Source of the DNA: Coriobacteriaceae bacterium
Lineage (GTDB): Bacteria; Actinomycetota; Coriobacteriia; Coriobacteriales; Coriobacteriaceae
NCBI GenBank assembly: GCA_025757745.1
Contig: CP107217.1
Coordinates: 372,001-436,000 of the forward strand
Direction of reading: 5' to 3'
Length of the DNA: 64,000 bases
The notes under the pieces are model-generated. The model searched no databases. It saw nothing but the letters and a program-made list of their open reading frames with translations, and was not told where the DNA came from. Position 1 is the first letter of the stretch; each line of letters opens with the position of its first letter. The position numbers and the translations under genes were made by a program. Positions 58,225 to 64,000 of the stretch are shown here, one piece after another.

Positions 58225-58301
58225 GCGGCGTTACCTCAGCTGGATAGAGGGTCTGACTACGAATCAGAACGTCATAGGTTCGAATCCTATACGCCGCACC
58301 A
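58225..58301 (+). tRNA. tRNA-Arg(ACG) copy 2
   Basis: Identical 77-nt sequence to copy 1, including CCA and anticodon ACG. Confidence 0.96.
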
Positions 58302-58356
58302 ATTGACTTTAAAGCTCCCGGCAACGGGGGCTTTTCTTATATGGGAGCATTGCGGA

Positions 58357-58532
58357 GATTCGAACCTCGGTCGAGGCGCGAGCGTCAAGAAAACGCGGAG
58401 CGTTTTCAGCGAGCGGGCGAGCACGCCGGCAGGCGGGCGAAGCCGGCGCGGATCCGCGAAGCGGATGCGCGGAATCCTATACGCCGCACCAATTGATCTT
58501 GAAGCTCCCGGCAACGGGGGCTTTTCTTATAT
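58357..58532 (+). repeat. tRNA-tail element behind tRNA-Arg 2
   Basis: Inverted T-arm (11 nt, 58357-58367); core with hairpin AAAACGC-GGA-GCGTTTT (58390-58406), CGCC-GGCA-GGCG, and TCCGC-GAA-GCGGA; tail copy of the tRNA 3' end (58472-58491, 20 nt exact) and a terminator copy to 58532 that differs from the original at two or three bases. Confidence 0.85.
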
Positions 58533-58608
58533 CGCGATACGTCGAGGATCGCGCCAAGTGCTCCAAATGAGTAAAAATCAAATTCGATAACTTTTTTTGA
58601 AAAAACGC

Positions 58609-58637
58609 TTGACCATTATTCAGTCCATGTGCATAAT
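58609..58637 (+). promoter_or_regulatory. Promoter of tRNA-Arg copy 3
   Basis: TTGACC (58609-58614), 17 bp, CATAAT (58632-58637). The whole upstream 100 bp is repeated before copy 4. Confidence 0.7.
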
Positions 58638-58649
58638 AATCAACAAGTC

Positions 58650-58726
58650 GCGGCGTTACCTCAGCTGGATAGAGGGTCTGACTACGAATCAGAACGTCAT
58701 AGGTTCGAATCCTATACGCCGCACCA
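58650..58726 (+). tRNA. tRNA-Arg(ACG) copy 3
   Basis: Identical 77-nt sequence to copies 1, 2 and 4. Confidence 0.96.
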
Positions 58727-58780
58727 ATTGAACTTGAAGCCTCCGGCAACGGAGGCTTTTCTTTTACGCCGGCATCCCAT

Positions 58781-58957
58781 GGATTCGAACCTCGGTCGAG
58801 GCGCGAGCGTAAAGCGGACGCGGAGCGTCCGTAGCGAGCGGGCGAGCACGCCGGCAGGCGGGCGAAGCCGGCGCGGATCCGCGAAGCGGATGCGCGGAAT
58901 CCTATACGCCGCACCAATTGATCTTAAAGCTCCCGGCAACGGGGGCTTTTCTTATAT
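58781..58957 (+). repeat. tRNA-tail element A behind tRNA-Arg 3
   Basis: Inverted T-arm 58781-58792; core hairpin here CGGACGC-GGA-GCGTCCG (58815-58831), i.e. the AAAA/TTTT part of copy 2 is replaced on both sides; tail copy 58897-58916 and terminator copy to 58957. Confidence 0.85.
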
Positions 58958-58971
58958 GGGAGCATTGCGGA

Positions 58972-59065
58972 GATTCGAACCTCGGTCGAAGCCGGAGCGG
59001 ATGCGCGGAATCCTATACGTCGCATCAATAGACTTTAAAGCTCCCAACAACGACTGCTCTTTTAT
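58972..59065 (+). repeat. Degenerate second element behind tRNA-Arg 3
   Basis: Inverted T-arm (58972-58982), a shortened core lacking the first hairpin, then a tail copy with substitutions in the acceptor end (59008-59027, GTCGCATCA instead of GCCGCACCA) and a decayed terminator. A dead or deleted copy. Confidence 0.7.
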
Positions 59066-59143
59066 ATCGCGGTGCGTTGAAGATCGCGCCAAGTGCTCCA
59101 AATGAGTAAAAATCAAATTCAATAACTTTTTTTGAAAAAACGC

Positions 59144-59172
59144 TTGACCACTATTCAGTCCATGTGCATAAT
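59144..59172 (+). promoter_or_regulatory. Promoter of tRNA-Arg copy 4
   Basis: TTGACC (59144-59149), 17 bp, CATAAT (59167-59172). Confidence 0.7.
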
Positions 59173-59184
59173 AATCAACGAGTT

Positions 59185-59261
59185 GCGGCGTTACCTCAGC
59201 TGGATAGAGGGTCTGACTACGAATCAGAACGTCATAGGTTCGAATCCTATACGCCGCACCA
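59185..59261 (+). tRNA. tRNA-Arg(ACG) copy 4
   Basis: Identical to the other three copies; anticodon ACG, CCA encoded. Confidence 0.96.
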
Positions 59262-59316
59262 ATTGAAATCGAAAGCCTCCGGCGACGGGGGCTTTTCTTT
59301 TACGCCGGCACCCCAT

Positions 59317-59492
59317 GGATTCGAACCTCGGTCGAGGCGCGAGCGTGAAGCGGACGCGGAGCGTCCGCAGCGAGCGGGCGAGCGCGCCGGCAGGCGGGCG
59401 AAGCCGGTGCGGATCCGCGCAGCGGATGCGCGGAATCCTATACGCCGCACCATTTGAACTTAAAGCCTCCGGCGACGGGGGCTTTTCTTTTA
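59317..59492 (+). repeat. tRNA-tail element A behind tRNA-Arg 4
   Basis: Inverted T-arm 59317-59328; core hairpin CGGACGC-GGA-GCGTCCG (59351-59367); last hairpin loop GCA instead of GAA; tail copy 59433-59452 and terminator copy to 59492. Confidence 0.85.
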
Positions 59493-59506
59493 CGCCGGCA
59501 CCCCAT

Positions 59507-59545
59507 GGATTCGAACCTCGGTCGAGGTGCGAGCGTCAAGCGGGC
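59507..59545 (+). repeat. Truncated further element start
   Basis: Inverted T-arm (59507-59518) and the first 25 bp of a core (to the GTCAAGCGGG segment), then unrelated sequence leading to the next gene. No tail copy. Marks the right end of the array. Confidence 0.65.
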
Positions 59546-59637
59546 TATTTCTTATCGACTCGTGTAAGATTCCGAGTAGGTGTCGCGGTCCATCCGCGAC
59601 CACTCCTTCTTTCAACGACTGATCAGGGTGATATTTC

Positions 59638-62079
59638 GTGGCAGAGCGTCCGACATACAAGCTCAGGTTTCTCGACCCCAAAAAGCGTTTTCCATCGATG
59701 CCAGAGCAGCCTGCGGGGCGCTCGTATGGTGTTGTCTGGAAAGCTTTTGGCGAGGACCCCAAAGAGTCATGCTATGTCGTCGAATTCGTCGGCAAAAGCC
59801 ACATATCGCTCTTGGGCTACGTGAGCGTGTCGGGCAAGGTCTATAAGGTTGATCGTCCTGTTCGGGAAGTACCGTTGCCCGAGGACCCCGACATGGAGCT
59901 GGTCCTTCACGAGTCCGATTCCAGTATTGGCGAGATTATGGTGAGGGAGGCCAACGGAGCAATGCACGCGTGTGCACGAACAGCCGGCTCTCCCGAAGGC
60001 CCCATGCGCGAGCAGTCCGACCACGAGACATGGAATTCGACTCGCGCCCTTCCTTTCGGCGAGTTTATGGCATCGATGTTCTTGCGTTACGTGATATTCG
60101 CCAACCCCGAAAGCGCTATTGCGAACACGGCGGGCATCGACGGTCTCGATGCAGACATGCAAAACGCTGTCGACAAGATCAAACTCGTAAAGTTGCCCGA
60201 GCCGGTCGAGGTGTTTTTGGGCTTTGACACGGCACCGCTCCCCGATGCTATCGAGACGCTGCTTTACCGTGTCGACCATGCCGAGAATCCGAGCGGTATC
60301 GAGCGTTACGCCGCCGCCCTTATGAGCGAGATCGACTTGCCCCGCCTGCGCACCATTGCTGCCAAGTCCGAAATGAGCCTAGCGCGCATTGACCGCTCAA
60401 AGCTGTTCTATCTCAATTTTGATCGTAGTCTGCTGGATCAGGACGAGATTGACATGCTGCTTGCCATCGAGTGCCGTCTCAACCGCCTCTCCGGCATCCT
60501 TGAGCGCATCGGGGCCGGATTGGTCCCGGCGGCATCCTCGCCGAGCCTTGAGGGCTGCGCGCTCTTTGACGCGTGGCATATCGCCAAGACGACCAACGAT
60601 GTTCCCCGACTGCTCGATACGGCCTCGAGCGACAACCCGTGGGCAAAACCTGGCACGGTCGCGTGCCAGCCGGGCGGAGAGTGGGACGTGCGTACCCGCT
60701 TCGCGCGTATTGTCGAGGCGCTTAACGTGATCACACGGCTTGACTATACCTATCGGGCAAACGTTGCCGAGGGGATTATGCTCGTTCGGTTTGGGCGCTC
60801 TGTCGTGGACGCCATGCCGCAACGTGAATACGATGCCCAGGATGATGTCTGGCGCGAGTTGGACGAGGACGTGCGCGCGATTTGGGCCGCCGAGCACGAC
60901 GCGCGCGTGGCACTCACGCTGGCGGCGGCTTGCTTTGCCGCAGGTGCCTGCATTACGCGCTGCTACGTTCAGATTGCGGCTCCCGACGGCGAGCAGGGCG
61001 AGCGCATTATTGCAACATATTCCTTTGGGCGTGCGGCCTATCTGGCCAATTGCGTGCCTGTCGCCAAGGATCTCGAGAGCATGGATATGGACGATATGCC
61101 GTGCAAGCGCATGCTTGAGGCATATGAGTCAGACGCGCCGGATGCGATTGAGCCCGCTGAGGTTCACGCTCGCCCGCGTGACGATCATCGTTCGCTGCCG
61201 CCGGCGTTGCGTGACCTGCTGCTTGCCGATACGGCTGATGAGCTTGAGGTCATGGAGGAGGACGATGACCCGTATGTGGCGCGCGTCGTTGAGTTGCGCG
61301 AGCAGGCCAAAGTTGACCGTGCACGTGCGTTTGAGGGCTTTTCCCGTCTTGTTGAGGAGCTGGAGGCCAAGTGTGCCGTCGCCGAGCTTTTGGCGACGGG
61401 TCCGGTCCAGACACAGTTTTGCGACAACCAGCTGGTACGTATGGTGCTGCCGGTAATGGAGGAAGACCGCTCCGTTCGTATTTTGCGAGCTCCAGATGCG
61501 CTGTACTTTGCCCAGCACGAGATTTGCAGCTTTTACGCCGAGCAGGAGGATTTTGAACGGGCATTGCCCGAGGTGCGTCATCTTTACGATCTGGCTCGCT
61601 CGTCCATGCAATCGCACTTTGCGCTCATCAACGTGCTGGCTCGCCTGGAGCGCTATGACGAGATTATCGAGGTGGCGCGCCACGGCTTGCGCATTGCCAG
61701 CGACCGCCCCTCAATCGGTTATCTGTTCTATCGCCTAGCGTTTGCCTATTGGAACTGCAACCAGCTCGAGCTCGCGTTGGCGTGCTATCGCCTCGTGCCG
61801 CGCGGCGAGGAGTCGGGTAGCAGCGCGCTGGAGGAAATGCAGGGCCTTATGAACGAGATGAGTGTCAGTGAGCCGCCGACGTTCGAGGAAGCGGTTGAGA
61901 CCATCCGTAAGGCCGGGCTCGAGCTACCGCCGGTGCCCGCCGTGACCAACCAGCTGGCGGATGCTGCCGTGCAGTTGGTCGATAACGGCTTCTTTTTCCT
62001 GGCGCGTGGTTGCATCTTCCAAATGTGGCGCACCATGGGTAACGATGAGCTCGGCTCCCTCAATCGCTCGCTGGGGTAG
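59638..62079 (+). CDS. Large orphan protein with TPR-like C-terminus, 813 aa
   Basis: No signal peptide or membrane helix, so cytoplasmic. The N-terminal 130 residues are strand-rich; the middle is helical with an acidic stretch Met-Glu-Glu-Asp-Asp-Asp. The C-terminal third (about 620-790) has repeating helical pairs with Ala/Tyr spacing like tetratricopeptide repeats (for example FYRLAFAYWNCNQLELALAC). TPR proteins mediate protein contacts. I do not recognise the family. GTG 59638 is the only reasonable start; no strong ribosome site is visible. Confidence 0.65.
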   Translation: MAERPTYKLRFLDPKKRFPSMPEQPAGRSYGVVWKAFGEDPKESCYVVEFVGKSHISLLGYVSVSGKVYKVDRPVREVPLPEDPDMELVLHESDSSIGEIMVREANGAMHACARTAGSPEGPMREQSDHETWNSTRALPFGEFMASMFLRYVIFANPESAIANTAGIDGLDADMQNAVDKIKLVKLPEPVEVFLGFDTAPLPDAIETLLYRVDHAENPSGIERYAAALMSEIDLPRLRTIAAKSEMSLARIDRSKLFYLNFDRSLLDQDEIDMLLAIECRLNRLSGILERIGAGLVPAASSPSLEGCALFDAWHIAKTTNDVPRLLDTASSDNPWAKPGTVACQPGGEWDVRTRFARIVEALNVITRLDYTYRANVAEGIMLVRFGRSVVDAMPQREYDAQDDVWRELDEDVRAIWAAEHDARVALTLAAACFAAGACITRCYVQIAAPDGEQGERIIATYSFGRAAYLANCVPVAKDLESMDMDDMPCKRMLEAYESDAPDAIEPAEVHARPRDDHRSLPPALRDLLLADTADELEVMEEDDDPYVARVVELREQAKVDRARAFEGFSRLVEELEAKCAVAELLATGPVQTQFCDNQLVRMVLPVMEEDRSVRILRAPDALYFAQHEICSFYAEQEDFERALPEVRHLYDLARSSMQSHFALINVLARLERYDEIIEVARHGLRIASDRPSIGYLFYRLAFAYWNCNQLELALACYRLVPRGEESGSSALEEMQGLMNEMSVSEPPTFEEAVETIRKAGLELPPVPAVTNQLADAAVQLVDNGFFFLARGCIFQMWRTMGNDELGSLNRSLG

Positions 62080-62195
62080 GAGCGGCATAGAAGGGCTGGA
62101 CCGCGCTTGTCATCCCATTTGCTCGCCATGCCGACAAAACGAAGGGGTTACTGCTACCGGCGGTACCGGGAACATTTGCGTATAGATAAGGTATA

Positions 62196-62230
62196 ACGAA
62201 TTAAGTCGTAACGAATTAAAGTACGAATTA
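62196..62230. repeat. Three copies of ACGAATTA
   Basis: ACGAATTA at 62196-62203, 62211-62218 and 62223-62230 (starts 15 and 12 bp apart), in an AT-rich intergenic region 170 bp before the AAA ATPase gene. Possibly binding sites. Confidence 0.45.
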
Positions 62231-62328
62231 CTGTATCGAGCAGGTTGCCGACAAATTGAATGGAGCCATTTGTATTGGCTCAAGTGGGTGGCTCCAGCAG
62301 GACCGGTAAGGTCAAAAGCGGCTAGGTC

Positions 62329-62382
62329 TGCTAAACCTGTTAAACTCTGCTAAAGTTGCTAAACTTTGTTAAAGTTGTTAAA
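62329..62382. repeat. Six phased heptamers TG(C/T)TAAA ahead of the AAA ATPase
   Basis: Starts at 62329, 62338, 62348, 62357, 62367 and 62376, i.e. 9,10,9,10,9 bp apart; pairs repeat every 19 bp. The array ends 19 bp before ATG 62402, so it overlaps the promoter or leader. A DNA-binding array of this regularity suggests autoregulation or an iteron-type site. Confidence 0.6.
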
Positions 62383-62401
62383 ACTAGCAGAGGAGGGTCG
62401 A

Positions 62402-63484
62402 ATGTCGAAAGCCATTAATCCCTTTAAGCCAACGGCGGGCATGAATCCGCCTGAGCTTATCGGACGTGACGCTGTTTTGGATGATTTTGCCGAGGCCCTT
62501 GAGAATGGTCCTGGTGCTCCCGATCGACTCATGCGCATCTCGGGCGTCCGAGGCACAGGTAAAACGGTGCTTCTCAATGCATTGGGTGATCTTGCGCGAA
62601 AAAAAGGATTCGAGGTTGTTGACGTCGCCTCGAATGCCGGTTTTTGCAGTAGAATCCTCGAGGCTCTACAGCGAAATGTTCGTCTTGAGTCAATGTCGAT
62701 TTCCCCATCAATTCTAGGAGTCAGCCTTGGCTCCGTTGAGGTATCGAAGTCGGCATCTCATCTGGGCGAGGCAATGTACGATGCCGCGAAGCGCGGAGGT
62801 CTGCTCATTACGCTCGACGAGATTCAGGATGCCTCAACTGAGGAAATGCGCGAGCTGGGCAATGAGATGCAGCTTTTGATTCGCCAAGGGGCGAATGTCG
62901 CTTTTGCATTCGCTGGCTTGCCAACATCGGTGGATGGCGTGGTGGTTGATGATACCCTTACGTTCCTTCAGCGGGCAAAACATATCGAACTCACTCGTCT
63001 CTCTGATTTTGAAGTCGGCGGATCGTTTGAGGATACAATGAGACGAGCGGGCAAGGAGCTCGATGAAGACGCCGCTGAGCTATTAACAAAGGCTTCAGCA
63101 GGCTATCCCTTTATGGTCCAGTTGGTCGGATATTACGCTTGGCAGGTTGCTGCGCGCAGCGGGGCGGAGAGCGTGAACGAAGTGTCCGCGCGTAAGGGTA
63201 TCCAAGCAGCTCTTGATAGCTTTAATGCTATGGTGATTGCCCCGGCGCTGCGCAGGGTTTCAGAGCGACAGTTTCAGTATCTCGCGGCAATGGCTCAATG
63301 CGAGGGCGATGAGATTGCCAACGGTGATATCGCCAAAAAGATGGGGCTGTCGGCGAACAAGGTCGGCTCGTATCGTAAACGTCTCATCGATGCGGGGTTG
63401 ATTGAGCCTGCGGGCTATGGCTGTGTTTCGTTTGCAATTCCGTATATGCGCGACTATTTGTTGGAGGCGGTGCGGGAAAGGTAA
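62402..63484 (+). CDS. AAA-type ATPase with C-terminal winged helix, 360 aa
   Basis: Walker A GVRGTGKTVL (about 47-56) and Walker B LLITLDEIQD (about 136-145) belong to the prokaryotic AAA/STAND-like ATPase family. Its last 80 residues form a winged-helix domain with a helix-turn-helix (Gly-Asp-Ile-Ala-Lys-Lys-Met-Gly-Leu-Ser-Ala-Asn-Lys-Val). Homologues are typically in toxin-like, mobile or stress loci, but function is not established. AGAGGAGGG precedes ATG 62402. A phased heptamer array sits directly upstream. Confidence 0.8.
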   Translation: MSKAINPFKPTAGMNPPELIGRDAVLDDFAEALENGPGAPDRLMRISGVRGTGKTVLLNALGDLARKKGFEVVDVASNAGFCSRILEALQRNVRLESMSISPSILGVSLGSVEVSKSASHLGEAMYDAAKRGGLLITLDEIQDASTEEMRELGNEMQLLIRQGANVAFAFAGLPTSVDGVVVDDTLTFLQRAKHIELTRLSDFEVGGSFEDTMRRAGKELDEDAAELLTKASAGYPFMVQLVGYYAWQVAARSGAESVNEVSARKGIQAALDSFNAMVIAPALRRVSERQFQYLAAMAQCEGDEIANGDIAKKMGLSANKVGSYRKRLIDAGLIEPAGYGCVSFAIPYMRDYLLEAVRER

Positions 63485-63509
63485 AAATGGAATCGTTCCA
63501 AATTCCCTC

Positions 63510-63538
63510 TTGCTCAACCTCGGCTGTTTGGTTACTAT
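63510..63538 (+). promoter_or_regulatory. Promoter of tRNA-Ser
   Basis: TTGCTC (63510-63515), 17 bp, TACTAT (63533-63538), 15 bp before the tRNA. Confidence 0.6.
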
Positions 63539-63552
63539 AGAACGGCTGTTAC

Positions 63553-63643
63553 GGAGAGCTGACCGAGAGGCCGAAGGTGCTCGCCTGCTAAGCGAGTATG
63601 CCCCAAAAGGGCATCTGGGGTTCGAATCCCCAGCTCTCCGCCA
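63553..63643 (+). tRNA. tRNA-Ser(GCT), CCA encoded
   Basis: Acceptor GGAGAGC/GCTCTCC, anticodon GCT at 63587-63589, the long variable arm ATGCCCCAAAAGGGCAT expected for Ser, T-loop TTCGAAT, discriminator G and CCA at 63641-63643. Confidence 0.96.
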
Positions 63644-63653
63644 GTAAGACTTT

Positions 63654-63683
63654 AAAGAGGGGTTCCGAAAGGGGCCCTTTTTT
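63654..63683 (+). terminator. tRNA-Ser terminator
   Basis: AGAGGGGTTCC and GGGGCCCTTT can pair around GAAA, followed by a T-run. Stem is imperfect but the position and T-run fit. Confidence 0.6.
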
Positions 63684-63697
63684 AGTTGAACCACGTT

Positions 63698-63715
63698 AGC
63701 TGGGGATTCGAACCC
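63698..63715 (+). repeat. Inverted copy of the tRNA-Ser T-arm and acceptor half
   Basis: AGCTGGGGATTCGAACCC is the exact reverse complement (18 nt) of the tRNA-Ser T-arm/acceptor junction. No core or tail copy follows. It fits the minimal form of the tRNA-tail element. Confidence 0.7.
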
Positions 63716-63721
63716 TCAAAA

Positions 63722-63751
63722 AAAGGAGGCATCCTTTCGGACACCTCCTTT
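63722..63751 (-). terminator. Terminator of the downstream minus-strand gene
   Basis: AAAGGAGG (63722-63729) pairs with CCTCCTTT (63744-63751); on the minus strand a T-run of seven follows. Lies 25 bp past the stop of the final gene. Confidence 0.7.
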
Positions 63752-63775
63752 CAGCGAGCGTATTGTTCTTTAACC

Positions 63776-64000
63776 TTACACCTCGGGTGCCTTGGCTACG
63801 GTTTCGCTTTCTGCCGTAAGCGGGCGGTTGTCGATGCGGCGGCCCAGGCGGTCGAGTTTTACAAGGAGCCACTCAATGGGATTCGGCCCTGAGCCTTCCT
63901 CGTCGGCAACCAAATCCATGACGGCGATCTTGGTGCCGTCTTGCTTGAGCGTCACGCTACCCACCTTGTCGCCTACATGTACCGTGCCCGAAAGGTCATC
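63776..64000 (-). CDS. Probable D-alanyl-D-alanine carboxypeptidase, C-terminal part (cut by window edge)
   Basis: Open from base 64000 to TAA at 63778-63776 on the minus strand, 74 residues. The sequence SGTVHVGDKVGSVTLKQDGT followed by Lys-Ile-Ala-Val-Met-Asp-Leu-Val-Ala resembles the beta-sandwich C-terminal domain of PBP5-type enzymes (the strand pair with Gly-Asp-x-Val-Gly). The last 40 residues are Arg/Leu-rich and polar, without an obvious membrane anchor. The catalytic part is outside the window, so the call is tentative. Confidence 0.5.
   Translation of the reverse strand, partial: DDLSGTVHVGDKVGSVTLKQDGTKIAVMDLVADEEGSGPNPIEWLLVKLDRLGRRIDNRPLTAESETVAKAPEV

Noticed and set aside
57985..59545. 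Repeated blocks resembling a CRISPR array
   Set aside because: Repeats are tRNA genes and their tails, spacing is irregular and large, and no cas genes are present.
58177..59824. Several ORFs with Ala-Gly-Gly-Arg-Ser-Arg type peptides running through the tRNA-Arg array
   Set aside because: They are translations of tRNA and tail-element repeats, cross real tRNA genes, and have no ribosome sites.

Overview
The window looks like a chromosome segment of a GC-rich, Gram-positive (monoderm) gut Coriobacteriia, most likely a Collinsella. This is inferred from the strong GC-rich third-position codon bias, a T-box-controlled pheST operon, a Tad pilus locus without a secretin gene, SipW-type signal peptidases with their cognate substrates, and characteristic repeat elements behind the tRNA genes. 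No database search was possible.

Layout. 1-4750 is a decayed accessory island at the 3' end of tRNA-Val(GAC): excisionase and primase fragments, a C5-cytosine methyltransferase convergent with a HEPN + DUF262 pair (a probable defence module), a frameshifted phage-scaffold-like remnant and an IstB remnant. 5064-14172 is one long operon: four secreted proteins with SipW-type signals, a SipW peptidase, a membrane-anchored McrB-like AAA+ ATPase, a DUF2357-like protein with a long coiled coil, and a second SipW peptidase. 14298-36528 is mostly housekeeping: a DMT exporter, a DUF4012 envelope protein, glmM, an M32 carboxypeptidase, T-box/pheS/pheT, an ECF nickel/cobalt transporter behind a NikR-like palindrome, a zinc-PLC-like protein, an orphan nuclease-like gene, pyk, a Ca2+-type P-ATPase and rsgA.

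36781-46380 is a complete-looking Tad/Flp pilus operon (cpaB, tadZ, tadA, tadB, tadC, two pilins, TadE/TadG-like pseudopilins and a DUF192 gene) but with no prepilin peptidase. 46384-57909 carries a small RHH regulator, tRNA-Phe, a GH5-like protein, rsmI, metG, rsmA, tatD, tRNA-Leu, an SPFH protein, rlmH, proC, a 57-residue membrane protein missed by length cut-offs, and serS. 57910-59637 holds four tRNA-Arg(ACG) genes embedded in repeats. 59638-64000 has a large TPR-like orphan, an AAA ATPase behind a phased heptamer array, tRNA-Ser(GCT) and the end of a probable D-Ala-D-Ala carboxypeptidase gene.

Two signals stand out as possibly undescribed. (1) Behind tRNA-Phe, -Leu and -Arg (partly -Ser) sits a recurring element: an inverted copy of that tRNA's own T-arm, a core of about 95 bp with consecutive hairpins (one shows compensatory changes), then a direct copy of the tRNA 3' end plus its terminator. 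(2) An McrBC-derived ATPase/partner pair, with coiled coil in place of a nuclease, is locked between two SipW peptidases and four surface proteins, which suggests a cell-surface fibre or envelope machine rather than restriction.
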